64,000 bases of DNA from positions 868,001-932,000 of the forward strand of contig NZ_OX031157.1 of NCBI RefSeq assembly GCF_943736995.1. Direction: 5' to 3'. The DNA is from Sporosarcina sp. Marseille-Q4943 (lineage in GTDB: Bacteria > Bacillota > Bacilli > Bacillales_A > Planococcaceae). The translations under genes and the position numbers were made by a program. Positions 40,578 through 51,248 of this stretch are shown here, one piece after another. Below the pieces are notes generated by a model. The model was not told the origin of the DNA. It did not search any database and saw only the letters and a program-made list of their open reading frames with translations. The stretch's first letter is position 1. Each line of letters starts with the position of its first letter.

Positions 40578-40634
40578 AAAACGACTGCCGGAGAATGTCA
40601 GCTTTCACTGACTCTCTTGGCAGTCGTTTTTCAT
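40578..40634 (+). terminator. Terminator of the DoxX-like gene
   Basis: AAACGACTGCC..TGTCAG pairs with CTGACT..GGCAGTCGTTT, then TTTT, 11 nt after the stop. Confidence 0.75.
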
Positions 40635-40649
40635 TAACGTCTAGACTCC

Positions 40650-40747
40650 GGGTGCCAGAGGCTCGGGTCATAAGTCAAAGTTACTCTGTGGCAAAGAACG
40701 CCACGCCGTATCTTTGCCTTATGCCTGTCGCCTCTAAGCAGGCACCC
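40650..40747. repeat. Nested 98-nt palindrome
   Basis: Five stems nest inside one another: GGGTGCC/GGCACCC, AGAGGC/GCCTCT, CATAAG/CTTATG, CAAAG/CTTTG and GTGGC/GCCAC, with small internal loops and a 7-nt apical loop. It lies between the convergent DoxX-like and DUF4097 genes. It could be a miniature inverted-repeat element or a folded RNA. It does not resemble the 110-bp REP-like family. Confidence 0.75.
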
Positions 40748-40759
40748 TACGCTTTTGTT

Positions 40760-41920
40760 TTAAACATGTTTTACGTTATAACAAACTATCACAGATCCTG
40801 TTTTTGCTTCTCCATACACATGGAGCGGCGTAGCATCGCCTTCGACATCTTTGTTGAATATGATTGTACGGTGAAGGAACTGTTCTTGTTCTGTCGTTTT
40901 GCTGACATCATTCAGCTGCAGATCCAAACGTCCCATATTCGTGGAGATTTCTCCCCGTAGAGGCGCATCGGATGGAATATACATCTCAACGGAACCGCTC
41001 ACCGTTTTGGCATCAATTTTTTGTGCCGAAGCGTCTGTAGTTGTAACAACTACGTGGCCATTCAACGATTTTGCCTCAACATCCTTCAATTTACCTGATA
41101 CGTAGACGCGTCCGTTAATCGTCTCCGCTTCGAGCGTTTCACCTGTACTTTCATTCAAACGGATTGATCCGTTGCCTGCTTCCAACTCAGCCTCTTTGAA
41201 GTCGATCCGTTCGATGTCGACTTTTCCGTTCGCCGTTTTCGAATAGAGCCGGTCAACCGTAAGATCCTGCAAGTTGAAGCTCCCATTCAGCAGTCGTGCG
41301 GAAACTTTGCGATATTCCTGTTTCGGAATGAAAAGGTCGACATTCACCTGACTTAATTTTGAATCACTTAAATAGCGCAGTTTTCCTTCGTCTTTCAGGA
41401 AGATCAATTTATCGAGAAATTCCTTTTTCGCATCTTCTTCCGACCTTCCATTGAAGGATTTGACGGTGAATTCCGCACGGATTTCCGAGTTTTCGGTTCC
41501 ATGAATTGAAACACTTCCGTGATCGACGTCAACGAGGATTTCATCCAAATCATCTGCCGGCTTCACAATCGTATGATGGATTGTGGATCCGCCGCCGAAC
41601 GGCGTATCGAAATCGAAGCCTTTCATCCTTTCCACGGTTGATTGCATGAACTGCATGAAACGGTCTCCAACGGTTACGAAATCTTTGCGGATATCTTCAA
41701 TGAATTCATCCATCGATGGATCTTTGCCTTTCGACCTTCTGGAGTACTCGTTTGCATCATCTTGCTGCGGTTCTTCAACGCCCACCTTTTCCTCTGTCCA
41801 GGTTGCACTGTCAGTCGAAGTCTGCTTTTTCTCCATTGCTTCCAATAGGGTTAAGGCTTCATCCATTGAAATTGTGCCGTTTTCCAACATTGTCAAGATA
41901 CGTTTGCGTTCATTCTGCAT
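40760..41920 (-). CDS. DUF4097 beta-helix protein (YvlB-like)
   Basis: Protein of 386 residues. The first 45 residues form a helical segment (RKRILTMLENGTISMDEALTLLEAMEKK) like the SHOCT-type N-terminus, then a DUF4097 repeat beta domain from about 130 to 375 with repeated units such as VDRLYSKTANGKVDI, ELEAGNGSIRL and DVEAKSLNGHVVV. The role is unknown, but relatives lie with membrane-stress genes. ATG 41920 follows AGGAGG. It is downstream of uvrA, where B. subtilis has yvlB. Confidence 0.8.
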   Translation of the reverse strand: MQNERKRILTMLENGTISMDEALTLLEAMEKKQTSTDSATWTEEKVGVEEPQQDDANEYSRRSKGKDPSMDEFIEDIRKDFVTVGDRFMQFMQSTVERMKGFDFDTPFGGGSTIHHTIVKPADDLDEILVDVDHGSVSIHGTENSEIRAEFTVKSFNGRSEEDAKKEFLDKLIFLKDEGKLRYLSDSKLSQVNVDLFIPKQEYRKVSARLLNGSFNLQDLTVDRLYSKTANGKVDIERIDFKEAELEAGNGSIRLNESTGETLEAETINGRVYVSGKLKDVEAKSLNGHVVVTTTDASAQKIDAKTVSGSVEMYIPSDAPLRGEISTNMGRLDLQLNDVSKTTEQEQFLHRTIIFNKDVEGDATPLHVYGEAKTGSVIVCYNVKHV

Positions 41921-42040
41921 CTTTCCGCCTCCTAGGTATGCTCGAGATTTTTCTATTCGCAAGAGAGTCCCCACCAAATGTAGAACAAGCGGATACTCCC
42001 TTAACACTTACTATATATACGAATCATCTATCGGAAGGTT

Positions 42041-44911
42041 TCATTCTTTTCCAGTTGCAGTTTCAATCCGTTCTTTCATTCTCAGACGGTCGCGTTCCAA
42101 AATGGGCTTCAAATAGCGGCCCGTGTATGACACTTCACTCTCAGCGACCTGCTCAGGAGTTCCTGTAGCAATGATCTGCCCGCCTTTGTCCCCGCCTTCA
42201 GGTCCGAGATCGATAATATGGTCGACAGTTTTGATGACGTCCAAATTATGCTCGATGACAAGGACTGTATTTCCGGAATCGACGAGCCGTTGCAAAACGT
42301 GAAGGAGCTTTTCAATATCATGGACATGGAGACCCGTCGTCGGTTCGTCCAAAATATAAAATGATTTTCCGTTCGAACGTCGATGCAACTCTGAGGCGAG
42401 CTTCACCCTTTGCGCTTCTCCACCCGATAACGTCGTGGCTGGTTGTCCAAGTTGAACGTAACCGAGACCGACATCGACGATCGTTTGCAGTTTTCTATGG
42501 ATTTTAGGTATATTTTCAAAGAAAACGAGCGCGTCTTCGACGGTCATAGATAGGACATCCGCAATATTTTTCCCTTTGTACGTCACTTCCAACGTTTCAC
42601 GGTTATATCTTTTTCCGTGACACACTTCACAAGGGACATACACGTCAGGAAGGAAATGCATTTCGATCTTAATGATTCCGTCTCCGCGACAAGCTTCACA
42701 GCGGCCGCCTTTTACGTTGAAACTGAATCGACCTTTTTTGTAGCCTCTCACTTTCGCCTCGTTCGTCATGGCGAAGACGTCTCGAACGTCATCAAAGACC
42801 CCTGTATATGTCGCCGGGTTCGATCGTGGCGTCCGTCCGATAGGAGATTGGTCGATTTCAATGACCTTTTCCAATTCTTCAAGACCCGTGACGGACATGA
42901 ATTGCCCAGGTTTCTGCTTCGACCGGTTCAGCTTTTGGGCAAGCACTTTGTAAAGCACTTCATTGACGAGCGTACTCTTTCCGGAGCCTGAAACGCCTGT
43001 CACCGCTATGAACTGCCCTAATGGGAAGTCTGCATCGACATTCTTCAAATTGTTCTCCGACGCGCCTTTGATCGATACGATTCGGCCATCGGGCTGACGC
43101 CTTTCAATCGGCAATGGGATGAACTTCTTGCCGCTCAAATATTGGCCGGTTAATGATTTAGGGTCGTTCATCACTTCTTCCGGTGTGCCCGCAGATACGA
43201 TTTGTCCTCCCGCAGCACCTGCTCCCGGGCCGATGTCGATCAAATAATCTGCGGCGATCATCGTATCTTCGTCATGCTCTACGACAATGAGCGTATTGCC
43301 GATATCCCGCATGCTTTGCAGCGTGCCGATGAGACGGTCATTGTCGCGTTGATGAAGACCGATCGAAGGCTCATCCAATATATAAAGGACACCTGTCAAC
43401 CTCGATCCGATCTGCGTCGCAAGCCGGATACGCTGCGCTTCACCGCCGGACAATGTGCCCGCCGCCCTCGACAACGTCAAATAATCAAGCCCGACATTTA
43501 TGAGGAATCCTATTCTTTCGGCGATTTCCCGCAAAATAAGCCTTGCGATTTGCATATCTTTGTCGGAAAGGACGAGATTGTTGAAAAACCGGTCCGCTTC
43601 CGTAATGGAAAGCGATGTCACTTCCCCGATATGCGTGCCGTTCACTTTCACTGCGAGGGTCTCCTCTTTCAATCGGTATCCGTGACATGCCGGACAAGCG
43701 CGGCTCGCCATGTATTTCTCCATTTGTTCCCGTATATAATCGGAGGATGTCTCCTTGAAACGACGCTCCACATTTGCAAGGACGCCTTCGAAGTAGATGT
43801 TGTTCACACGTGTATTCCCGAATTCATTCGTATATTGGAAGCGGATCTTTTGTTCCTTCGAACCATAAAGGATGATATTCAAATCCTCATCTGACAAGTC
43901 GCTCACCGGCACGTCCATCGGTATTTTGAAATGCTTGCAGATCGTTTTCAATAGTTCTGGATAGTATTGGGAGCTTGTCGGAATCCAAGGTGCAATGGCG
44001 TCTTCATTCAATGAAAGAGACTTGTCCGGGATGACCAGATCAGGGTCGACCTCAAGCTTCGTCCCGAGGCCATCACAATCAGGGCAAGCCCCGAACGGAC
44101 TGTTGAATGAAAACATGCGCGGCTCCAGTTCCCCGATGGAAAATCCGCATATCGGACATGCGTGATGTTCGCTGAACAGCAATTCTTCCACGTCGATCAC
44201 ATCGACCAATACATTCCCTTCAGCCAACCGTAGCGCCGATTCGAGCGAATCGCTTAAGCGCGCTTCAATTCCCTCTTTCACGACGATCCGGTCAATGACA
44301 ACTTCAATTGTATGTTTTTTATTTTTATTCAGTTCAATATTATCATCGAGATCGATTACTTCTCCGTTGACACGAATCCGGACGTAACCTTGCTTTTTAA
44401 TGTCCTCGATCAGTTTCGCATGCGTCCCTTTCCTGCCGGATATGACAGGCGCAAGGATTTGAAGCCGGGAACGTTCCGGAAGCTGCATGATCCGGTCGAC
44501 CATCTGCTCGATCGTCTGGGAGGAGATTTCAACCCCATGGTTCGGACAGATCGGCTTGCCGACCCGTGCGAATAGCAACCGTAAGTAATCATAGATTTCA
44601 GTGACCGTTCCAACTGTGGAACGTGGATTTCGGCTCGTCGTCTTCTGATCGATGGAGATTGCAGGAGACAGCCCTTCAATCACATCCACATCCGGTTTGT
44701 CCATCTGGCCTAAAAACTGCCTCGCATAAGCGGAGAGCGATTCGACATACCGCCTTTGCCCTTCCGCATAAATCGTATCGAATGCGAGGGACGATTTCCC
44801 CGAGCCTGACAAACCGGTCATGACGACAAGTTTGTCACGCGGAATACGGACATTAATATCTTTCAGATTATGCACCCTTGCCCCTTGAATGACTATTTCC
44901 GTGTTTTTCAT
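42041..44911 (-). CDS. uvrA: Excinuclease ABC subunit A
   Basis: The damage-recognition ATPase of nucleotide excision repair. Protein of 956 residues with two ABC modules: [12 protein letters not shown] (about 33) and [11 protein letters not shown] (about 640), signatures [11 protein letters not shown] and [11 protein letters not shown], and two zinc modules with CPICG/CPDC and CEAC/CEVC. It is 7 nt after uvrB and shares its LexA-controlled promoter. Confidence 0.97.
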   Translation of the reverse strand: MKNTEIVIQGARVHNLKDINVRIPRDKLVVMTGLSGSGKSSLAFDTIYAEGQRRYVESLSAYARQFLGQMDKPDVDVIEGLSPAISIDQKTTSRNPRSTVGTVTEIYDYLRLLFARVGKPICPNHGVEISSQTIEQMVDRIMQLPERSRLQILAPVISGRKGTHAKLIEDIKKQGYVRIRVNGEVIDLDDNIELNKNKKHTIEVVIDRIVVKEGIEARLSDSLESALRLAEGNVLVDVIDVEELLFSEHHACPICGFSIGELEPRMFSFNSPFGACPDCDGLGTKLEVDPDLVIPDKSLSLNEDAIAPWIPTSSQYYPELLKTICKHFKIPMDVPVSDLSDEDLNIILYGSKEQKIRFQYTNEFGNTRVNNIYFEGVLANVERRFKETSSDYIREQMEKYMASRACPACHGYRLKEETLAVKVNGTHIGEVTSLSITEADRFFNNLVLSDKDMQIARLILREIAERIGFLINVGLDYLTLSRAAGTLSGGEAQRIRLATQIGSRLTGVLYILDEPSIGLHQRDNDRLIGTLQSMRDIGNTLIVVEHDEDTMIAADYLIDIGPGAGAAGGQIVSAGTPEEVMNDPKSLTGQYLSGKKFIPLPIERRQPDGRIVSIKGASENNLKNVDADFPLGQFIAVTGVSGSGKSTLVNEVLYKVLAQKLNRSKQKPGQFMSVTGLEELEKVIEIDQSPIGRTPRSNPATYTGVFDDVRDVFAMTNEAKVRGYKKGRFSFNVKGGRCEACRGDGIIKIEMHFLPDVYVPCEVCHGKRYNRETLEVTYKGKNIADVLSMTVEDALVFFENIPKIHRKLQTIVDVGLGYVQLGQPATTLSGGEAQRVKLASELHRRSNGKSFYILDEPTTGLHVHDIEKLLHVLQRLVDSGNTVLVIEHNLDVIKTVDHIIDLGPEGGDKGGQIIATGTPEQVAESEVSYTGRYLKPILERDRLRMKERIETATGKE

Positions 44912-44918
44912 CGCATTT

Positions 44919-46901
44919 TCACCCTTCAGCCTTCAATTCTAATATCGTATCGCGCAATTCGGCAGCCCTTTCGAAGTCAAGCGCTTTTGCCGCCTCTTTC
45001 ATTTCCTTCTCCAGAGTCGCAAGCAACTTCACCTTGTCGTCCTTCGACAACTTCTTGCCTTTCGTCACTTTTTCCAGTGCAGATATATCCTCTTCGGCAA
45101 CTTGAGTCGCCCTGATGACATCACGAATTTCTTTTTTGATCGTCGTAGGAGTAATTCCATGCTTCTCATTGTATGCAATTTGAATTTCACGGCGTCTCGC
45201 TGTTTCGTCGATTGCCTTTTTCATTGAATCCGTGTAGCGGTCTGCATACATGATGACCCTTCCTTCAGAGTTACGCGCCGCCCTTCCGATCGTTTGGATG
45301 AGGGCACGTTCGGAACGGAGGAACCCTTCCTTATCCGCATCAAGAATCGCGACAAGCGACACTTCAGGAATATCGAGCCCTTCCCTCAACAAGTTGATGC
45401 CGATTAGACAATCGTACTTGCCCAAACGGAGTTCACGAATAATTTCAATCCGCTCTAGCGTTTTGACATCCGAATGCAAATATTGGACTTTAATGCCGAT
45501 ATCCTTCAAATAGTCGGTAAGGTCTTCGGACATCTTTTTCGTCAATGTAGTAATCAATACCCTTTCGTTGCGCTTTGTACGCTCATTGATTTCATCGATT
45601 AAATCATCGATTTGTCCTTCAATCGGCCGTACCTCGATAATCGGGTCAAGCAAGCCCGTTGGACGGATGATCTGCTCAACCATCTCAGGCGTATGCTCGA
45701 TTTCGTAAGGTCCGGGTGTTGCAGATACATAGATTGCTTTATTGACATACCGCTGAAATTCGTCGAACATGAGTGGCCTGTTGTCCAAGGCGGAAGGCAG
45801 ACGGAAGCCATGATCGACCAATACTTGTTTCCGCGCCTGGTCGCCGTTATACATGCCGCGGATTTGCGGCAAGGTGACATGGCTTTCATCGACAACGATA
45901 AGAAAGTCATCCGGGAAATAGTCAAGCAGCGTATAAGGGGTCGCCCCTGGCGGTCGTAACGTCAAATGCCTGGAATAGTTTTCAATTCCGGAGCAGAAGC
46001 CCATTTCCCGCATCATTTCCAAATCATAGCGTGTTCGTTGTTCGAGCCTTTGCGCTTCCAGAAGCTTATCTTCCTTGCGCAAGACTGCAAGACGCTCTTC
46101 CAATTCGGTTTCGATATTGGCAATCGCCTTGACCATTTTCTCTTCGCCTGTGACGAAGTGAGATGCCGGGAAGATGGCGACGTGTTCGCGTTCCCCTAAA
46201 ATTTCTCCCGTAAGTGAGTCCACTTCACGGATGCGGTCGATTTCATCTCCGAAAAATTCGATGCGGATGCAATGTTCGTCTTGCGAGGCCGGGAAGATTT
46301 CCACGACGTCGCCTCTAACACGAAATGTCCCCCGCGTGAAATTGATGTCGTTTCGTGAATATTGGATATCGACGAATCGACGGAGCAGCTCATTCCGGCC
46401 GATTTCCATGCCCGTCCGGAGCGAGACGACGTGCTTTCCGTATTCCTCCGGCGAACCGAGGCCGTAAATGCAAGATACAGATGCGACAATCAACACGTCA
46501 TTCCTCTCGAATAGAGCTGACGTTGCGGAGTGGCGCAACTTGTCAATCTCGTCGTTGATTGTTGCGTCCTTTTCTATATAAGTGTCCGTATGCGGGACAT
46601 ATGCTTCTGGTTGGTAGTAATCATAGAAGCTGACGAAATATTCGACAGCATTGTTCGGAAAAAACTCCTTGAACTCGCTATACAATTGGCCAGCGAGTGT
46701 TTTATTATGTGCAATGACGAGTGTCGGTTTATTAACTTCTTTTACAACGTTCGAAACGGTGAACGTTTTCCCTGTTCCGGTCGCACCTAAAAGCGTCTGA
46801 TGCTTTTTGCCTTCTTGGATGCCTTCCACGAGCTTCGAAATGGCGGCAGGTTGGTCGCCTAGCGGAACATAGGGAGCTTTTAAATCGAATTTCTGGACCA
46901 T
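44919..46901 (-). CDS. uvrB: Excinuclease ABC subunit B
   Basis: The helicase-like subunit that verifies damage and loads UvrC. Protein of 660 residues: Walker [13 protein letters not shown] (about 39-50), beta-hairpin [18 protein letters not shown], Walker [14 protein letters not shown], helicase motif [11 protein letters not shown] and the UVR domain at the end ([19 protein letters not shown]). It leads the uvrBA operon. A LexA box lies 68 nt upstream. Confidence 0.97.
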   Translation of the reverse strand: MVQKFDLKAPYVPLGDQPAAISKLVEGIQEGKKHQTLLGATGTGKTFTVSNVVKEVNKPTLVIAHNKTLAGQLYSEFKEFFPNNAVEYFVSFYDYYQPEAYVPHTDTYIEKDATINDEIDKLRHSATSALFERNDVLIVASVSCIYGLGSPEEYGKHVVSLRTGMEIGRNELLRRFVDIQYSRNDINFTRGTFRVRGDVVEIFPASQDEHCIRIEFFGDEIDRIREVDSLTGEILGEREHVAIFPASHFVTGEEKMVKAIANIETELEERLAVLRKEDKLLEAQRLEQRTRYDLEMMREMGFCSGIENYSRHLTLRPPGATPYTLLDYFPDDFLIVVDESHVTLPQIRGMYNGDQARKQVLVDHGFRLPSALDNRPLMFDEFQRYVNKAIYVSATPGPYEIEHTPEMVEQIIRPTGLLDPIIEVRPIEGQIDDLIDEINERTKRNERVLITTLTKKMSEDLTDYLKDIGIKVQYLHSDVKTLERIEIIRELRLGKYDCLIGINLLREGLDIPEVSLVAILDADKEGFLRSERALIQTIGRAARNSEGRVIMYADRYTDSMKKAIDETARRREIQIAYNEKHGITPTTIKKEIRDVIRATQVAEEDISALEKVTKGKKLSKDDKVKLLATLEKEMKEAAKALDFERAAELRDTILELKAEG

Positions 46902-46968
46902 CTAAGCCCCTCCCAACATGAGTTATTTTCATTTTAACATAGACTAAGCTAAGACCAAAGAAATAAGA

Positions 46969-46980
46969 GAACATACGTTC
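46969..46980. promoter_or_regulatory. LexA (DinR) box upstream of uvrB
   Basis: GAACATACGTTC, flanked by A and A, fits the Bacillus SOS box CGAAC-N4-GTTCG except at the outer bases. It lies 68 bp before uvrB, so uvrBA is probably induced by DNA damage. Confidence 0.75.
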
Positions 46981-46988
46981 AAAATAAA

Positions 46989-47019
46989 AGCGAAAGCCGT
47001 AACGAAGAACGGCTTTTGC
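46989..47019. repeat. 31-bp hairpin shared with 15661-15691
   Basis: The reverse complement of 15661-15691 with no difference over 31 bp. Each contains the stem AAAGCCGT/ACGGCTTT. Homology continues weakly for about 25 bp on one side, so both derive from one repeat family. Confidence 0.75.
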
Positions 47020-47133
47020 GAGTAAAAGCGCAGCGTTACGAGCACATCGTTTCCTAGCCATTCAAACGACAAAATAAAAAGCGGGTCTGCTCTGCTAATC
47101 GATTACGATTAGCGGCAGCCCGCTGCAAATTGC

Positions 47134-47367
47134 TTAGTTTTCCTCAAGCCTCATTAGTTCATCTGTCAGAGATTTGAAGGCGTACTCGTCCTTTTCATCA
47201 AGCGCAAGATCAATCAGCCTCAAGAGGCGTTTCTTCGTTTGCTCCCGATGAATATGGTTCAGAAATAGATCCATGTAAATATCATTCAACAATCTCTCCG
47301 CTTGAAGAGAAGTACTGCTTTTCCCCACGGCTTTTAAGAACTCGGCATATGAATAATTGTTTTCCAT
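47134..47367 (-). CDS. IDEAL-domain small protein
   Basis: Protein of 77 residues with the IDEAL domain (about 33-75), in which LNHIHREQTKKRLLRLIDLALDEKDEYAFKSL ends in the D-x-AF-type pattern. The domain is widespread in Firmicutes, and in ComK-related and YpiB proteins it mediates binding to partners. The role of this one is unknown. ATG 47367 follows AGGGGTG, and the longer frame to 47424 lacks a site. Confidence 0.75.
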   Translation of the reverse strand: MENNYSYAEFLKAVGKSSTSLQAERLLNDIYMDLFLNHIHREQTKKRLLRLIDLALDEKDEYAFKSLTDELMRLEEN

Positions 47368-47468
47368 CTCCCTCACCCCTGATGCCTTTTTTTTATTATA
47401 CATACATTCCGGGATCAGTTGCAAGGTTTTTGAGAATATTCTATTATTATTTTTTCAGGACGTTCCGT

Positions 47469-48689
47469 TCAAGCTTCTTCGGTTTTCTCATTTGAAGCAC
47501 GGATTGTCACCTCGGAAACGATGAATACGATTGCTGCCATTATGACTGGCGTTACGGAAATCCCGACTGTAATCAGACCTGCCACAAGGACAGATATTGC
47601 CTGCAACAGTTGAACACCACTAACAGTTTTGCGGATTGCAGGTCCCCTTGTACTTTCCTTTTCAGGGAAAAGCATGTCCATCCTGAAGTCATCCCCCGCA
47701 CGTAATGCATGGACCAATTGGATGGATGAAGCAAACGCCAACGCACCGATAAAAATATATACGACGATCGGGAACGGAATGAGGACGACACCTAACACCG
47801 ACAATGCCGTCAACCTGACCCACAGCCAGAAAATATCGTCCGTGCGCACGAGAGTCCGTCGCAGCAAATACTGCTGAGGGGACATTTGTCCGAACTGTGC
47901 AGGACGCATAAGGAATCCGAGCCACGCACGGCGGCTGACCGAGCCTTTTAAATGTGGGACATCCGTAAAGTAATTCGCGAAGCGGTAAAAACGCATCATC
48001 CGATTTTGCTCAAGCGTTATGAAATGTTCATAAGGAAACGGATTTGCATCACTTCTTTTCTTCCAGAATAAATAATAGACAGACATTAGTACACCGATTA
48101 AAGGAAGTAAAGGATATAAATAAGTAATTCCTACAAGCATCGCATAGAAGAGTAGCGCTGCCATTACGAATCGTACAAGACGATCTTTCCAAATCCCTTC
48201 CCCTTCATTCGCACGGCGGTAATAGTACTCCGTCTCGACATACTTCCATTTTACAAGGAAGATGACGACAGCCGTCAGTATGAATTGTGTTTTCCCTGCT
48301 ACATCCGTTGCTGCCAACAATGGCAAAAGAACGATAAATAAAATGTATGGAATAGGCAGCTGTGAGAATAACGAATACCGCAATGACCGCTTCAAATACT
48401 CTTCAAGCTTGTTCTCCATTGGAAGGAAAAAGACGATATCAGCAGGCTTCAACAACGTAACAGGCGACCCGATGGATACAGCCGCCCCGATGAGGATAGC
48501 CGCTATGATTGCAGAAGGGAATCCGGGCGGCACTTCCTTCAGCCATTCACTGTATGCATAACCCCCCGCTCCTATCGTAAAGAGCAGGACGATTGCCAAA
48601 TGGCCAGTGAAAACGAACCGCATATATTTTTGCAGTTCCGTCATGTAGTGGACGAACCGGTTCCCCCAAATTTCACGCAAGTTGTTCAT
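47469..48689 (-). CDS. ecsB: ABC transporter permease EcsB
   Basis: Protein of 406 residues with about ten membrane helices. It pairs with EcsA in a transporter that affects exoprotein secretion, competence and regulated proteolysis at the membrane in B. subtilis. The substrate is not settled. ATG 48689 has GAGG at 9 nt, and it overlaps ecsA by 17 nt. Confidence 0.9.
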   Translation of the reverse strand: MNNLREIWGNRFVHYMTELQKYMRFVFTGHLAIVLLFTIGAGGYAYSEWLKEVPPGFPSAIIAAILIGAAVSIGSPVTLLKPADIVFFLPMENKLEEYLKRSLRYSLFSQLPIPYILFIVLLPLLAATDVAGKTQFILTAVVIFLVKWKYVETEYYYRRANEGEGIWKDRLVRFVMAALLFYAMLVGITYLYPLLPLIGVLMSVYYLFWKKRSDANPFPYEHFITLEQNRMMRFYRFANYFTDVPHLKGSVSRRAWLGFLMRPAQFGQMSPQQYLLRRTLVRTDDIFWLWVRLTALSVLGVVLIPFPIVVYIFIGALAFASSIQLVHALRAGDDFRMDMLFPEKESTRGPAIRKTVSGVQLLQAISVLVAGLITVGISVTPVIMAAIVFIVSEVTIRASNEKTEEA

Positions 48690-49422
48690 TGTCATTATCC
48701 TCGGTCATTGAAATATAAAGCTCGTCCAATGATGCATTCGGTCGGTTGAACGCTTTCCGTAAATCATCCATCGTACCTTGCGCCCTCACGCGTCCTTCAT
48801 GAAGCAGAATGATCCGATCGCAATACTTTTCCGCAGTGGAAAGCACATGGGTCGACATCAATACCGAAGCGCCGTTCGCTTTCCTTTCGGATATTTGGTC
48901 AAGCAATGAACGGATCCCGATCGGGTCAAGCCCGACAAATGGTTCATCGATAATATACAGTGAAGGCTCGACTAAAAACGCACATAAGATCATGACTTTT
49001 TGCCGCATCCCTTTTGAGAAATGCGATGGAAACCAATTCAACCGCTTTTCCATCATGAACTCTTTCAATAATATTTCAGATCGTGCCTCGAACGCTTCCC
49101 GATCCAATCCATATGCCATCGCTGTAAGTTCAAGATGTTCCTTCAATGTCAGCTCTTCATATAAAATCGGTGTTTCCGGAATATATGTGAACGCTTTACG
49201 GTAAACTTCAGGGTTCTCGCGAAACGTGACGCCATTCACTACAATTTCGCCTTCATGCGGATTCATTAGGCCAATAATATGTTTGATCGTCGTACTTTTT
49301 CCGGCACCATTCAAGCCGATCAAACCGACGAGCTCGCCTTTGCCGATTTCAAATGATAAATCATGCAGGACAGGTTTACGTGTATATCCACCTGTCACGT
49401 CTTTCACTTCAAGAATTGCCAT
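48673..49422 (-). CDS. ecsA: ABC transporter ATPase EcsA
   Basis: ATPase of 249 residues: Walker A GLNGAGKST, signature FSKGMRQKVM, Walker B SLYIIDEPFVGLDP and H-loop MSTHVLS. It drives the EcsB permease. ATG 49422 follows GGAGG. It is read divergently from hit, as in B. subtilis. Confidence 0.95.
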   Translation of the reverse strand: MAILEVKDVTGGYTRKPVLHDLSFEIGKGELVGLIGLNGAGKSTTIKHIIGLMNPHEGEIVVNGVTFRENPEVYRKAFTYIPETPILYEELTLKEHLELTAMAYGLDREAFEARSEILLKEFMMEKRLNWFPSHFSKGMRQKVMILCAFLVEPSLYIIDEPFVGLDPIGIRSLLDQISERKANGASVLMSTHVLSTAEKYCDRIILLHEGRVRAQGTMDDLRKAFNRPNASLDELYISMTEDNDNEQLA

Positions 49423-49576
49423 AACCATCCTCCATTCTTGTTTCCATTTTACCAAACATCGCACCGGAATGCTTTGTCCATCTTTCACGTGTTAAATGAA
49501 AATATGCTACACTTGTGTCATTAATGAATACTTCTCCATGTTACGGAGACTGAGAATCAGAAAGGATGACCGCAAA

Positions 49577-50005
49577 GTGACATCATGTATCTTTTGTAAA
49601 ATTGTAGAAGGCACCCTCCCTAGTGAGAAAATCTATGAAGACGAGAACGTCATCGCCATTATGGATGTCATGCCTGTGACGAAAGGGCATGTCTTGCTAA
49701 TTCCAAAAGAGCATCGGGAAAACCTGTATGAAATGACGGAAGAAGAAGCTTCCCAACTATTTTCGGTTGCCCCCAAAATCGCGAACATCCTTAAAGAGGA
49801 ATTCAAACCTGCCGGGATGAACTTGCTTCAAAACAATGGCGCTCCAGCAGGACAAGCCGTTTTCCACTTCCATATGCATTTCATTCCGAGATACGATCAA
49901 ACGGACGGTTTCGAATCAGATTGGAATCCGAAGGTGGAGGAATTCACCCAAGAACGGATCCAAGAAATTGCAAATCAAATCCGAAGCCATTTCGACAAAG
50001 AATAA
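49577..50005 (+). CDS. hit: HIT-family nucleotide hydrolase
   Basis: Protein of 142 residues that hydrolyses nucleotide conjugates. CIFCKIVEG starts the family fold and HFHMHFIPRY is the His triad with the catalytic His. GTG 49577 has AAAGGA 10 nt before it. It is divergent from ecsAB. Confidence 0.93.
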   Translation: MTSCIFCKIVEGTLPSEKIYEDENVIAIMDVMPVTKGHVLLIPKEHRENLYEMTEEEASQLFSVAPKIANILKEEFKPAGMNLLQNNGAPAGQAVFHFHMHFIPRYDQTDGFESDWNPKVEEFTQERIQEIANQIRSHFDKE

Positions 50006-50062
50006 GGCTTGCCTTTCCACATAATTCCTGTATAATAAATGTAAGTTTTCGCTGACGATCGC

Positions 50063-50111
50063 GAGGATACGTTGGGAGAACGAAAAATAGAGATAGTTGA
50101 GGAGAGATGAG
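50063..50111 (+). promoter_or_regulatory. Likely TRAP (MtrB) binding site on the trpP leader
   Basis: Five NAG triplets, TAG (50088), TAG (50094), GAG (50099), GAG (50104) and GAG (50109), are separated by 3, 2, 2 and 2 bases, with GAG at 50076 and 50063 further upstream. They cover the ribosome-binding site and end 2 bases before ATG 50114. B. subtilis trpP is held off by TRAP bound in the same way. Confidence 0.65.
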
Positions 50112-50113
50112 AA

Positions 50114-50638
50114 ATGAATACGAAAAATCTTATGTTAATGGCGCTATTAGTATCAGTCGGTGCCGCTTTGTACTTGGTCATTCCGGGGTATGGCGAGGGC
50201 ATGAAGCCTGACTTCATGCTGACGATGATGTTCATCGGCATCTTTTTATTCCCGGACGTCCGCAGCGTCTTTTTGCTCGGAGCGACGACCGGCGTCATCT
50301 CAGGGATTTTCACAAGCTTCCCTGGAGGTTTCATACCGAATATTATCGATAAGTTCATTACGGCATTTGTTGTTTTTGCGGTCATCGTTCTATTAAAGAA
50401 AGCCGCTAACCACTTAATCGTTTCGACAATCATCGCTTGCTGCGGAACACTGTTATCCGGAACAATCTTCCTATCCGTCGCCATCTACGTTATCGGCGCG
50501 AAAGTTCCTTTCGGATTATTGTTTGTAACAGTCGTCCTTCCCGCAATCGCTATGAACGGGATAGTATTCTTCATCATCTACCCGATCATTAAAACTTTAT
50601 TGAAACGCACGTCATTTAAAACAGCATTATCCAATTGA
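50114..50638 (+). CDS. trpP: Probable tryptophan transporter TrpP
   Basis: Membrane protein of 174 residues with five to six helices, of the TrpP family (ECF S-component-like). It lies after hit as in B. subtilis, where trpP imports tryptophan. FLLGATTGVISGIFTSFPGGFIPN is typical. It carries its own leader with TRAP-like triplets. Confidence 0.85.
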   Translation: MNTKNLMLMALLVSVGAALYLVIPGYGEGMKPDFMLTMMFIGIFLFPDVRSVFLLGATTGVISGIFTSFPGGFIPNIIDKFITAFVVFAVIVLLKKAANHLIVSTIIACCGTLLSGTIFLSVAIYVIGAKVPFGLLFVTVVLPAIAMNGIVFFIIYPIIKTLLKRTSFKTALSN

Positions 50639-50751
50639 TAACAAAGCTTTTCCCTCAAGGGGAAAGCTTTTTTCATTTGCCCAAAACACTTTACCATGTT
50701 TTAATAAATCTATGAAAAGGAATACTATTCAAAATGAAAGGAGTGCACTCC

Positions 50752-51114
50752 ATGAAAACTTCTACATTTCTCGCTGGTCTACTTGCAGGATCGGTGACAG
50801 CCGCTGTCACTGTGTTATTTTCCACTCCACAAACGGGAAGCGAAATCCGCTCGTCCGTTAAGAGCGCTTCAACTGACATGAAGCATAAATTGAACGACGT
50901 TAAAGGTAAAATCGCCGAGTTGAAAAACTCCATCACACATATGACGAAGGAAGCGAAAGAGTTAGTTCCGGAAGCTGTCAATGGCATTAAGGGGTCTATC
51001 GAACAATGGCAACTCTCGACTGAATCTAACAGACTTAAGCTCGAGAAGGAATTATCAGCAATCCAGACGTCGCTCGCCGAATTGGAACAATCGATTGCAG
51101 AACAACAGAAGTGA
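50752..51114 (+). CDS. YtxH-domain protein (YhaH-like)
   Basis: Protein of 120 residues: an N-terminal membrane helix (about 4-23, FLAGLLAGSVTAAVTVLF) with the TPQTGSEIR motif of the YtxH family, then a coiled coil to the C-terminus. The family is linked to general stress and envelope. ATG 50752 follows AAGGAGTG. It sits in the position of yhaH in B. subtilis. Confidence 0.85.
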   Translation: MKTSTFLAGLLAGSVTAAVTVLFSTPQTGSEIRSSVKSASTDMKHKLNDVKGKIAELKNSITHMTKEAKELVPEAVNGIKGSIEQWQLSTESNRLKLEKELSAIQTSLAELEQSIAEQQK

Positions 51115-51127
51115 TAGGAATAATAAT

Positions 51128-51176
51128 AGACTGCCCGCAAAGTCGATAAATCGACTTTCTGAGGCAGTCTTTTTTA
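51128..51176 (+). terminator. Terminator of the YtxH gene
   Basis: AGACTGCC, a loop with a second stem and GGCAGTCT, followed by six T. Confidence 0.8.
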
Positions 51177-51248
51177 TTTGGATGTGGCGATTTTTGATCA
51201 CTTGCCGGGATTAGTAACAGGTGAGTTATTGGGTCTTAGTATTTATCA

